This document shows positions 1 to 7,682 of a stretch of 64,000 bases of DNA, piece after piece. A program made the position numbers and the translations under genes. A model generated the notes under the pieces. That model was not told the origin of the DNA. It saw only the letters and a program-made list of their open reading frames with translations, and ran no database searches. Origin of the DNA: an uncultured Lachnospiraceae bacterium (lineage in GTDB: Bacteria; Bacillota; Clostridia; Lachnospirales; Lachnospiraceae); NCBI GenBank assembly GCA_902780385.1, contig CACZFF010000040.1:24515-88514 (forward strand), written 5' to 3'. Position 1 is the stretch's first letter. Each line of letters begins with the position of its first letter.

Positions 1-884
1 TTGGGTCTCTCATCATCCCACTCGATGGAAGCCTTGGATCCGACGATGCGGACTTTGTGGCCGTGGCGTGCGCCGCAGTTGATGGAGCTGGACCAGCAGT
101 AAACCTGCGCGCCGTCCTGTACACACTCGGTGCCTTCCAGATCCATGATCGTGAAAGCGTTGTCCTCGAGCTGACGACCCTCGACGAAGGCCTGCTTGGT
201 GCAGAGAACCTTGCGGATCTTCATATCCGGAATCATTGCCTCGATCAGGTAGAGGGGATGTGTTCCGACATCTGCCATTGCAAAGGAGATGCCTGCCTTG
301 GAGGGATCAAAGCGCCATTTTGCAGCGGGGTTGGTCTCTTCAAGTTTCACGTTGTATGCGCCGAATGCGAAGCTCATGTTGATGACGCGGATCTGGCCCA
401 GGTCGCCGTTCTTGATCATCTGGCGGGCCTGCTGGATCATCTGATGTCCGGAGTAGCCGTATGTGACACCGACAACGCGGTTCTTTGCCTTTGCAAGAGC
501 AACCAGCTCTTCAGCCTCTGCATAGGTAAAGCAGACGGGCTTCTCGCAGACTACGTGGAGGCCTGCTTCCAGAGCAGCCTTTGTGATGGCGTAGTGTGTG
601 CCGTTGGGAGTAGCAATGGAGACTGCCTCGATGCCGTCTTCGCGCTTGGCTTCCTCTGCGAACATGGTCTGATAATCGGGATAGCAGCGGTCGGGATCGA
701 CGCCCAGTTCCTGGCCGAAAGCGATGCCGCGCTCGGGATTGATGTCAAATGCGCCTGCGACAAGCTTGAAGTTGTTGTCGCGCTGTGCGGAAGAGCGGTG
801 AATGTAGCCGATCTGGCTGCCCTTGCCGCCGCCTACCATTGCCCAGCGAATACTGTGATCGAGAACCTTGGAACCGTTAATCAT
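1..884 (-). CDS. Gfo/Idh/MocA-family NAD(P)-dependent oxidoreductase (3' end cut by window)
   Basis: The reading frame runs off the left edge with no stop, so only about 294 N-terminal residues are visible. A Rossmann fold opens the protein with the glycine-rich run AMVGGGKGSQIGYIH near residue 14, and the family signature EKPV (VVCEKPVCFT) follows near residue 123, containing the lysine expected in Gfo/Idh/MocA enzymes. The later GTHPLYLIEAMIP segment fits the substrate-binding half. Such enzymes oxidise or reduce sugars, inositols or sugar derivatives with NAD(P) in the cytoplasm; the substrate cannot be read from sequence. The ATG start at 884 has a good AAGGAGG site just upstream. The AraC gene directly upstream on the same strand, 151 nt away, is a plausible regulator of a carbohydrate operon that continues to the left. 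Confidence 0.88.
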   Translation of the reverse strand, partial: MINGSKVLDHSIRWAMVGGGKGSQIGYIHRSSAQRDNNFKLVAGAFDINPERGIAFGQELGVDPDRCYPDYQTMFAEEAKREDGIEAVSIATPNGTHYAITKAALEAGLHVVCEKPVCFTYAEAEELVALAKAKNRVVGVTYGYSGHQMIQQARQMIKNGDLGQIRVINMSFAFGAYNVKLEETNPAAKWRFDPSKAGISFAMADVGTHPLYLIEAMIPDMKIRKVLCTKQAFVEGRQLEDNAFTIMDLEGTECVQDGAQVYCWSSSINCGARHGHKVRIVGSKASIEWDDERP

Positions 885-1035
885 TGCTTTTTCCTCCTTG
901 TTTTTTTTGTTTTTTGACTTTTATTTTTGTGTGGGTTTGGTTTTTTATTTATTTTGGAAAGAGCTGTTTGCCGGGCTTTTCTCTGCCGGGGGAGCAGGTC
1001 TTTCTGTTAACTTGGTGATTTTTCCTTCAGACTTC

Positions 1036-1899
1036 TTATTCCATCAGGTTGAAGGATTTGCGGAAGGCTGCCGGTGTCTGTCCTGTTTTCTCCCTGAAGA
1101 ACCTTGTGAAGTGTGAAGTGTTGGCGAATCCGCAGCGCTCTGCGATCTCCGAAACCGGAAGGATTTTTTCGATCAGCATCTCCCTTGCAAAGTTGATCCG
1201 GACTTCAGCCAGATATTCATTGGGCGTCCGCCCCGTCTCCTTTCGGAAGAGCCTTGTGAAGTAGTAGCGGCTCAGGGAAACATGTTCCGCGATCTCGCTG
1301 ATCTGCACCTGCTCGCCGTAGTGGTTGTAGATGTAGTTCATGGCCTCTCTGACCGGCATTGACACGGAAACTTCGTTCTGACTGATCATGCTGCAGAACA
1401 TGGCGTGGATCCTCATGGAGATATTGTGGTCCTGCGGGAAGGAGGAATCCAGTTCCTGACGGAGCTTTTTGATCGTCTCCTTCAGCTTGCCGGTCAACAC
1501 GAATTTGTGTCCCCACTTTTCCGTGATCAGGTTGTAGTAGGCTTCCGACTCGTTTCCCTTGAAGACCATTTCCCACTTTGTGAGGCGGTCCGAAGCGCAT
1601 CTGTAGGAGTGCGGCTTCCTGAAGTCCAGCAGGATGAGTTCATCTTTCTTCACCGGGATCTTTTTTCCTTCGTAGCAGACTTCCATCTCTCCGTCCAGCA
1701 CGCAGATCACTGAGTAGAAATCCAGGAATTCTCTCTTGACGGAGTAGAGTCTGCTGCATTCGTAGCAGCTGCTCCAGGCAACGTAGAAGAGGTGTTCCGC
1801 CGCGAATTCCGTCGGCGTGTGGAATCCTGCTCCGCTGATGTCCAGGATACCTTTTTCATTTAAGATTTTGATTCGTTCTCTGGTATCGTGGTCCATCAT
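1036..1899 (-). CDS. AraC-family transcriptional regulator
   Basis: A 287-residue protein with an N-terminal cupin-like sensing domain (about residues 20-150, including VLDGEMEVCYEGKKIPV and a LDFRKPHSYR segment) and a C-terminal pair of helix-turn-helix motifs. The DNA-binding half is classical AraC/XylS: AEHVSLSRYYFTRLFRKETG, then the second helix-turn-helix AERCGFANTSHFTRFFREKTG shortened here to its core GFANTSHFTRFF, ending in GQTPAAFRK. Members of this class usually bind a sugar or sugar derivative and activate adjacent catabolic genes. The gene lies immediately upstream of the oxidoreductase on the same strand, which supports that role. The start at 1899 is the first of two adjacent ATG codons, 5 nt after an AGGAG site. 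Confidence 0.93.
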   Translation of the reverse strand: MMDHDTRERIKILNEKGILDISGAGFHTPTEFAAEHLFYVAWSSCYECSRLYSVKREFLDFYSVICVLDGEMEVCYEGKKIPVKKDELILLDFRKPHSYRCASDRLTKWEMVFKGNESEAYYNLITEKWGHKFVLTGKLKETIKKLRQELDSSFPQDHNISMRIHAMFCSMISQNEVSVSMPVREAMNYIYNHYGEQVQISEIAEHVSLSRYYFTRLFRKETGRTPNEYLAEVRINFAREMLIEKILPVSEIAERCGFANTSHFTRFFREKTGQTPAAFRKSFNLME

Positions 1900-2070
1900 G
1901 TCACTCCTGCATTTGCTTCATGAATTTGTTTCGATTTGCTGTGGTCTGTTCCTTCTTTTTGTTTTCCTCTTTTGCGGTATGTCTTTCAGTCGGTTTCTTT
2001 TCCTTTTCCGCGGCACTCACCATGCTTTCTGCGCCTGCGATATTTTTTGTTTGTTTTTGTTTACAATGAA

Positions 2071-2099
2071 ATAATATAAAAAAATTGCCCCCCTGTGAA
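2071..2099 (-). promoter_or_regulatory. Putative sigma-A-type promoter for the AraC gene
   Basis: On the minus strand TTCACA (2099-2094) and TATTAT (2076-2071) are separated by exactly 17 bp. It would give a leader of roughly 165 nt before the AraC start. Read from sequence only. Confidence 0.4.
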
Positions 2100-2339
2100 T
2101 ACACATGCTTGCCTGAAAATGTTCTATTTTTGCCCTGTATTTTACAATACTTTTCCGCCGGCCTTCTCCAGTCATCAGAGCAGTCTTTTTTCCGCTTGGG
2201 AGCGGCAGAATCCGAGGGGCTTCAGCACCATCTTCATACATCGATAGGCCATCTTCATACATCAATAGAAGAACGGTATACCTTTTTCCTTTGCTTTACT
2301 TGCGCTCTCTGATTCAGATTGATATGATTAACGAATATT

Positions 2340-2465
2340 ATGATGTTGAGGTCAAAAGGTGGTTAAGGGAACACCGTCTCGTCAAGTTGCACAAACGCCT
2401 TGGGCACGCTCTCGCTCTACCCTCGCTGGCAGCAGCCATTAGATACCTTTTGACCTTTACATCAT
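2340..2465. repeat. Family E MITE-like element, short copy
   Basis: A 126-bp element with 21-bp imperfect terminal inverted repeats (ATGATGTTGAGGTCAAAAGGT against ACCTTTTGACCTTTACATCAT, two mismatches). It is the same element as 20341-20526 but lacks about 60 bp from its right interior, which removes one arm of the inner palindrome. It is flanked by ATATTAT-like direct repeats that overlap its ends. Confidence 0.75.
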
Positions 2466-2547
2466 ATTATAGAATTTTGCCGGAAGCACCGACAGTCTTT
2501 ATCATATGCAACACCAATATATTCAGTACGTAAGGAATCATAGAATT

Positions 2548-3690
2548 ATGGAAACAAACAGCACAAAAACGAATCAGGCGGAAGTCAGCCGTGACTCGGT
2601 CATCATCCGGACCAGTATCATCGGTATCATCACAAACGTCTTTCTTGCTGCCTTTAAGGCCGCGATCGGCATTCTCTCCAATTCGATTGCCGTCACCCTG
2701 GACGCCGTCAACAACCTCTCCGACGCCCTGTCCTCCATCATCACGATTGTGGGAACAAAGCTGGCGGGCAGGCTCCCTGACAAAAAGCACCCCCTGGGAT
2801 ACGGCAGGATCGAATATCTGAGCGCCATGATCGTCTCCGCCATCGTCCTCTACGCGGGCATCACTTCCGCCGTTGAATCCGTCAAAAAGATCATCCATCC
2901 CGAAAAAGCGGACTACAGCATGGTCTCTCTTTTCATCATCGCCGTGGCTGTGGTCGTAAAGCTCGTCCTGGGCCGCTATGTGAAAGCACAGGGCAAAAAG
3001 GTCAATTCCGGGTCCCTGATCGCCTCCGGTTCCGACGCGGCTTTTGACGCGGTCCTCTCCCTCTCCGTACTCGCCTCCGCTATCATTTTTACCATCAGCG
3101 GCATCTCGCTGGAGGCATACGTGGGCGCCGTCATCTCCGTCATTATCATCAAGTCCGGTATCGAAATGATGATGGAGACCCTGGATGAGATCCTGGGGCA
3201 GAGGGCAGACCGGGAAACGACACAGCAGATCAAAAAGCTGCTCTCGGAAGAGCCGGAAGTCAGGGGTGCCTTCGACCTCATTCTGCACAATTACGGACCT
3301 GACAAAAATCTGGCTTCTGTTCATCTGGAGCTCCCTGATACCATGACCGTCAGGGAAGTTGACCGGCTGACCAGAAAGGCCGAGGCAAAAGTCTTCCGGG
3401 AGACCGGTGTCATTCTGACCGGTGTCGGCGTCTATTCCTTCAACACAGGAGACGATGAAGCCGCCAAAATACAGAATAATGTCCGCAAGCTCGTCATGTC
3501 CCACGACTGGGCCGTCCAGTTCCACGGCTTTTACGTGGATGTTGAGAAAAAAGAGATGACTTTTGATGTCGTCATGAGCTTTGAGATCAGACCGAAAGAA
3601 GCCCTGGAGATTCTGTACAAGGATGTTAAGGAGGCCTATCCCGATTTCAAGATTGTAATCGCTCCCGATGTCGATGTTTCCACGACTTAA
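2548..3690 (+). CDS. Cation diffusion facilitator (CDF) family metal efflux transporter, probably Mn(II)-type
   Basis: A 380-residue inner-membrane antiporter that exports divalent metal in exchange for protons. Six transmembrane helices occupy about residues 20-210 and are followed by a cytoplasmic metal-sensing domain; a second C-terminal extension makes it longer than the usual 300 residues. The transport site reads N55-x3-D59 in helix 2 (NNLSD) and D163-x3-D167 in helix 5 (DAAFD). In characterised CDFs, zinc transporters have histidine in this quartet and manganese transporters such as MntE have N-D/D-D, so Mn(II) is the better guess. I chose the ATG at 2548, which has AAGGA 11 nt upstream; an in-frame ATG at 2506 has no such site. 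A strong terminator follows at 3771. Confidence 0.9.
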   Translation: METNSTKTNQAEVSRDSVIIRTSIIGIITNVFLAAFKAAIGILSNSIAVTLDAVNNLSDALSSIITIVGTKLAGRLPDKKHPLGYGRIEYLSAMIVSAIVLYAGITSAVESVKKIIHPEKADYSMVSLFIIAVAVVVKLVLGRYVKAQGKKVNSGSLIASGSDAAFDAVLSLSVLASAIIFTISGISLEAYVGAVISVIIIKSGIEMMMETLDEILGQRADRETTQQIKKLLSEEPEVRGAFDLILHNYGPDKNLASVHLELPDTMTVREVDRLTRKAEAKVFRETGVILTGVGVYSFNTGDDEAAKIQNNVRKLVMSHDWAVQFHGFYVDVEKKEMTFDVVMSFEIRPKEALEILYKDVKEAYPDFKIVIAPDVDVSTT

Positions 3691-3770
3691 TCAGGTTCTC
3701 AAAATTACAGGATCACTGTATATGCTCCAATGGGCAGGCACCCCTGCCCCCAAATCTGCATATAAAGGAA

Positions 3771-3817
3771 CCGGCAGCAGCTGTTTTGCAATGAACAGCT
3801 GCTGCCGGTATTTTTTT
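3771..3817 (+). terminator. Rho-independent terminator of the CDF gene
   Basis: CCGGCAGCAGCTGTT and AACAGCTGCTGCCGG form a perfect 15-bp stem with an 8-nt loop, followed by TATTTTTTT. Confidence 0.85.
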
Positions 3818-3931
3818 CACTCCAGAGCTTTGTGCCGCGGGACGGCCCAAAGCTCCGCTGATCGCATCGGAGAAACCCGTTCCGGGCTTTCTCCTCGCGC
3901 TGCCGCTCTTACGAGCGGCATGGTCGGAAAA
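3811..3931. repeat. Family B dispersed repeat
   Basis: About 120 bp almost identical, in reverse orientation, to 30633-30755. It contains several palindromes, such as GCCGCTCTTACGAGCGGC and AGAAACCCGTTCCGGGCTTTCT. It begins directly at the T-run of the CDF terminator. Confidence 0.8.
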
Positions 3932-3972
3932 GTGTCTCCCCCGCGTCAATCCACTGCCGAATATCTGCAGTG

Positions 3973-5667
3973 TCACGCGATGGTATCGATGATCTTGTTT
4001 ACTGCATTTTTCATTTCTTCAACGCGGGCTTCGGAATCCTCACGTTTTTTTGCGACGGCGTAATAGTAGAATTTGATCTTGGGCTCTGTGCCCGAAGGAC
4101 GCATGGCAAACCAGCTGCCGTCGTCCATGATAAATTTCAGGACATTGGAAGCAGGGATGTCCTCATAGCCCTTGATATAGTCGATGATCTCCACAGCCTG
4201 CAGGGAGCCGTACTCCCTGGGGGGATTGCCGCGAAAAGCATCCATGATGCGGCCGATCCTGGCGGCGCCCTCCTGCCCTTTCAGTACGACCGACACCTGG
4301 TCCTCCGCGTAATAGCCGTATTTCTGATAGAGAGCTTCCAGGGCATCGCCGATGTTCTCCCCGCGCTTTTTGCACCAGGCCGCCAGTTCCATGACCAGCA
4401 TGGCGGCGCAGACGCCGTCCTTGTCGCGGACCGCCTCGCCCGGGGCACAGCCGATGCTCTCCTCATAACCGAAGAAATAGCTGTATCCCTCTTCTTCCAG
4501 ACGGGGAATCACACCGCAGATATTTTTAAAGCCTGTCAGAGCCTCGTAGACACGGATCCCGTTGGCCTTGCAGATTGCCTTTCCCAGGTCTCCTGTGACG
4601 ATCGACTTGATCATACCGGCCTTTTTGGGAAGGCTTCCCGCCTCCTTCTGGCTCTGCGCCATGTAGGCAATGAGCAGAGCGCCGGTCTGGTTGCCGTTGA
4701 GGGGCACATAACCGCCCTTTCCGTCCGGAATCTCTATCGCCATGCGGTCGCTGTCGGGATCCGTCGCGATCAGGACCTCCGCGCCGACCTCTTTTCCGAG
4801 TTTTTCGGCAAGTTCAAAGCCTTTGGGATCCTCGGGGTTGGGATAGCCCACGGTGGTAAATTCCGGGTCGGGATCCTTCTGCTCCGGCACGATATAGAAA
4901 TGGTCGTAACCAAGTTCCGCGGCCACCGTCGCCATGGGAATGCTGCCCGCTCCGTTCAGGGGTGTGTAGACCACACAGACAGACTTGTCCAGCTCGCAGT
5001 CAGTGCGCTGCCGCATGGAGTAGACATAGTCCAGATAAGCCCTGTCCGTCTCCTCTCCCAGCATAGTCAGGAGTCCCTTCTCCTTTCCCTGCTCCATGGA
5101 GATCCCGCCGAAGTCGTCAAACAGATCCAGCTTCCGGATCCGCTCCAGGATTCCGTCCGAGACACTGCCGGAGATCTGGGCGCCGTCCTTCCAGTACACC
5201 TTATAGCCGTTGTACTCCTTGGGATTGTGGCTGGCGGTCATGTTGATGCCGGACACGGTCCCGTATTTGCGGATGGCAAAGGACAGCTCCGGCGTCGGGC
5301 GCATGGACGGGAACAGATAGACATGGATCCCGCTGCCCATCAGGATCGAAGCCGCCAGCTCCGAAAACTCTTTGGAGAAATACCGGCAGTCATAGGCGAT
5401 CGCCACCCCTTTCGCGGGGTCTTCTCCGGAATCCAGAATGAAGTCCGCAATTCCCTTTGTGGCACGCCCCACCGTCAGCCGGTTCATTCGGTTTGTGCCC
5501 GCCCCGCAGATGCCGCGCAGGCCGGCCGTGCCGAACACGATCTCCTGATAAAAACGGTCTCCGATTTCCTTTTCATTTCCTTCAACTGCCAGGAGCTCCG
5601 CATGCAGCGGATCGTCTGCCGGCAGTTTTTCCAGCCAGAATCTGTATAAAGAAAGTTCGTCTGCCAT
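3973..5667 (-). CDS. Phospho-sugar mutase (phosphoglucomutase/phosphomannomutase, PgcA/PGM2-like)
   Basis: A 564-residue cytoplasmic alpha-D-phosphohexomutase that interconverts hexose 1- and 6-phosphates, feeding nucleotide-sugar and wall-polymer synthesis. All four domain signatures are visible: the phosphoserine loop TASHNPKEYNGYK, the Mg-binding loop DPDSDR, the sugar-recognition loop GYEESIG and the C-terminal phosphate clamp RPSGTEPK. Length and the extra helical N-terminus match the long PgcA-type subfamily rather than the 450-residue GlmM type. I start it at the ATG at 5667, preceded by AAAGGGGAC; an open frame continues upstream only through a palindromic repeat and gives a non-protein-like extension. 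The exact sugar specificity is not readable. Confidence 0.93.
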   Translation of the reverse strand: MADELSLYRFWLEKLPADDPLHAELLAVEGNEKEIGDRFYQEIVFGTAGLRGICGAGTNRMNRLTVGRATKGIADFILDSGEDPAKGVAIAYDCRYFSKEFSELAASILMGSGIHVYLFPSMRPTPELSFAIRKYGTVSGINMTASHNPKEYNGYKVYWKDGAQISGSVSDGILERIRKLDLFDDFGGISMEQGKEKGLLTMLGEETDRAYLDYVYSMRQRTDCELDKSVCVVYTPLNGAGSIPMATVAAELGYDHFYIVPEQKDPDPEFTTVGYPNPEDPKGFELAEKLGKEVGAEVLIATDPDSDRMAIEIPDGKGGYVPLNGNQTGALLIAYMAQSQKEAGSLPKKAGMIKSIVTGDLGKAICKANGIRVYEALTGFKNICGVIPRLEEEGYSYFFGYEESIGCAPGEAVRDKDGVCAAMLVMELAAWCKKRGENIGDALEALYQKYGYYAEDQVSVVLKGQEGAARIGRIMDAFRGNPPREYGSLQAVEIIDYIKGYEDIPASNVLKFIMDDGSWFAMRPSGTEPKIKFYYYAVAKKREDSEARVEEMKNAVNKIIDTIA

Positions 5668-5734
5668 ATCTGTCCCCTTTCCTGTTTCAATTCGAATGAA
5701 TGACTGTTCCTGCAAATAATTATAACAGACTAGG

Positions 5735-5806
5735 TGAGTCATTGGGGACGGTTCAGAAAAACTCATTGCGTGCAATGAGTTTTTCTGAACCGTCCCCAAT
5801 GACTCA
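5735..5806. repeat. Family A palindrome, possible bidirectional terminator
   Basis: A perfect 72-bp inverted repeat built on TGAGTCATTGGGGACGGTTC and its complement. It abuts the stop codon of the upstream CmpB-like gene and lies 68 bp ahead of the mutase start. Confidence 0.85.
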
Positions 5807-5807
5807 T

Positions 5808-6767
5808 TCAAGATCCTGCCTCTCTATGTCTGCCAACAGGGATTTTCACAAAGGGATGCGCCTGCAGCCGTTCCTTGAGCCTGTCAACTTCTGCTTTCTG
5901 CTTCCTCATCTCATCCGTGGCGGTCTGTTCATCATAAAGCATAGCGATCAGCTCATCCTGTGCTCCGATCAGGTCGGCCCGGATCAGATAGACCGGTTCA
6001 AGACTGGCGGCAATCGCCTTTTTCTGTTCTTCAAAATGCTTTTCCGCTTCCATTCGTCTGCGCTCCGCCTCTTCTTTGATTTTTTCAAGGCGGGCCTTCA
6101 CACGGTCGGTCTTATAGACCACATCCGGGTAGGCATCCGCAAAGCGGGCGTGGAAATAGGACTTGTTTGTCAGCAGATGTCTGACTTCCCTGCTGATCTC
6201 TTCGGTATTGTCCGCCTCACTGCTGTCGATCCCGGTCTTGACCAGTTTCAGGACAAAGATGGAGATCACGCTGTCCGCGGCTAATACCAACAGGAGAAAA
6301 GTCGTGACCGCCTCCCTGGTCCTAAGGGAAAAAGCGCCGAGTACTTTATAGAGAGCAGGGTTGAGGAGATGTATGATCCCCACACCGGCAAGGCCGAACA
6401 GAATTAGGTTGCCGATCCAGATCCTTCCATGAAGATTCATAGGTTTCTGAATATAGTCCCACCAGCGGGCGTGGAAGATCTTTTCCAGTATCAGGCTGGT
6501 AAAATATTCCACAGCACCGCAGATCACAAAGGACAGGGCAAAGGTCATGACCACGCCCGACTCGAGGCTGGTCAGATTTCCGACGACCAGGGTGATCAGA
6601 GCCGCTCCGCCTCCGTAAATCGGCAGTATGGGCCCTGTGAGGAAGCCGCGGTTGATAAACCTGCCGTACTGCCGGTATTTCAGGATGACCTCCATGCACC
6701 ATCCCGCAAAGCCATAAATGAAAAACAGCAGGATAATATTTACCCAATAATCCATCAATGTCTCCAT
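5808..6767 (-). CDS. CmpB-like 'putative ABC-transporter type IV' membrane protein
   Basis: A 319-residue protein. About 180 N-terminal residues form five or six hydrophobic helices with the family hallmark GFAGWCMEVI and RGFLTGPILPIYGGG, which I recognise as the widespread Firmicute CmpB/ABC_trans family (PF06541). The C-terminal 120 residues are charged and predicted coiled coil (about residues 230-300, rich in K, E and R). No ATPase is encoded next to it, and the family's role is not established, so transport remains a name only. The ATG at 6767 follows an AAGGTGAC site. The stop codon touches a 72-bp palindrome that may terminate transcription. Confidence 0.75.
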   Translation of the reverse strand: METLMDYWVNIILLFFIYGFAGWCMEVILKYRQYGRFINRGFLTGPILPIYGGGAALITLVVGNLTSLESGVVMTFALSFVICGAVEYFTSLILEKIFHARWWDYIQKPMNLHGRIWIGNLILFGLAGVGIIHLLNPALYKVLGAFSLRTREAVTTFLLLVLAADSVISIFVLKLVKTGIDSSEADNTEEISREVRHLLTNKSYFHARFADAYPDVVYKTDRVKARLEKIKEEAERRRMEAEKHFEEQKKAIAASLEPVYLIRADLIGAQDELIAMLYDEQTATDEMRKQKAEVDRLKERLQAHPFVKIPVGRHREAGS

Positions 6768-6835
6768 ATTCTGTCACCTTTTTATTCTGGAGAAGCGACT
6801 GTCGTTTCTTTAGTTCCCGCCTCTCCGGGCATTGC

Positions 6836-7295
6836 TTAATCCGCAGATTCGTCTCCGTACAATTCTTCTAATTTGGCATCCCAGATTGCGTCCAGTTCTT
6901 CCGCTGTCCTGATCTCGTCCTCATCTCTCTTGTGCGTAAACAGAACAAAATCTTCTGAACTGCTTACAAACCGCAGCTGATTATCCTCGTCCATTCTATA
7001 ATTGTTCTGGATCACAGCGTTTAAAAACTTTACTTCTTCCTGAATGAACCTGTCCTGGCAGCAATTGCTGCTTGATACAATCTGTACTTCCGCGCAGTCC
7101 ATCAGTCCGGCATTGTATTCTTTGATATATTCGTTCTCCGCATTTACGGCATCTCTGTACAACTTGATTTCTTCGTCAAAAGCATCATAGCCAGCCCCCT
7201 CACTTTGTAAAGTTCCGGAATCTCAGACAGCTGCCCTTTTTCAATGAATCCTCACTTTCTGATTCCCCGTTTTCAGATGCTTGTTCTTTATTCAT
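6836..7295 (-). pseudogene. Frameshifted hypothetical gene
   Basis: An intact frame covers 6836-7162 and further upstream to a stop near 7225; its 108 or so residues are acidic and include QIVSSSNCCQDRFIQEEVKF and EELDAIWDAKLEELYG. No ATG with a ribosome binding site opens it, only a TTG at 7162. Upstream, an ATG at 7295 starts MNKEQASENGESESEDSLKK in one frame, and the next sensible segment, GQLSEIPELYKV, lies in a second frame before the main frame takes over at GYDAFDEEIKLYRD. This pattern fits one small gene with two single-base shifts, either real decay or sequencing error. I do not recognise the family. Confidence 0.45.
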
Positions 7296-7409
7296 CTTGC
7301 AGATACACATGTACTCCACAGTTAATCCGGGATGTGCCTATATTATACCCAAAGTTCCTGTGAGCATCCATAAGATGGATAGAATCAGCGATTAGTCCAG
7401 ACAAAAACA

Positions 7410-7442
7410 GGGGACGGTTCTGAATCAGCCAGAACCGTCCCC
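7410..7442. repeat. Family A short palindrome downstream of copA
   Basis: GGGGACGGTTCTG and CAGAACCGTCCCC are separated by 7 nt. It lies 30 bp past the copA stop and may help end the copper transcript. Confidence 0.7.
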
Positions 7443-7472
7443 CGCGTCTGATCATTCGGCAGAGCCTGTCTC

Positions 7473-7682
7473 TTATGCGATGCCCAGCACCTCGTAATCC
7501 TTATCTTCGACAGCCTTTTTGAGAACGTCATCTGCAACCTCAGCGTCCATGGAGACAACCGCAGTGCCTTTCTCATGGCTGACTTCCGCGCCGCTTACTC
7601 CTGCGACAGCCTCCAGGGCCTTCTTTACAGTTGCCTCGCAGTGAGGGCACATCATTCCTTTGATTTCCATTGTCTTTGTCAT
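7473..7682 (-). CDS. copZ: Possible independently translated CopZ-like copper chaperone inside copA
   Basis: The last 69 codons of copA form a complete HMA chaperone with Cys-x2-Cys (residues 12 and 15 from this start). An AAAGGAG sequence at 7695-7689 sits just upstream of two in-frame ATG codons at 7685 and 7682, with ideal spacing to the second. A free CopZ could therefore be made from the same message and stop codon. Escherichia coli also makes a free chaperone from copA, but from the N-terminal end and by frameshifting. Whether this internal start is used is inference; a former two-gene arrangement that lost its copA stop codon would look the same. Confidence 0.5.
   Translation of the reverse strand: MTKTMEIKGMMCPHCEATVKKALEAVAGVSGAEVSHEKGTAVVSMDAEVADDVLKKAVEDKDYEVLGIA

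Larger units (their letters stand above)
1900..2547. other. Intergenic region between the AraC and CDF genes
   Basis: This 648-bp gap holds the AraC promoter, a pair of 21-bp tandem repeats (2229-2270, unit CCATCTTCATACATCGATAGG with three differences in the second copy) and a family E inverted-repeat element (2340-2465). I see no convincing coding sequence in it; open frames here lack ribosome binding sites and family resemblance. Confidence 0.6.

Noticed and set aside
57-917. 286-codon open frame on the plus strand
   Set aside because: It is the antisense shadow of the Gfo/Idh/MocA oxidoreductase gene on the minus strand, which has family motifs and a ribosome site.
3970-5649. 559-codon plus-strand frame opposite the phospho-sugar mutase
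   Set aside because: Antisense shadow; the minus strand has all four mutase active-site loops.
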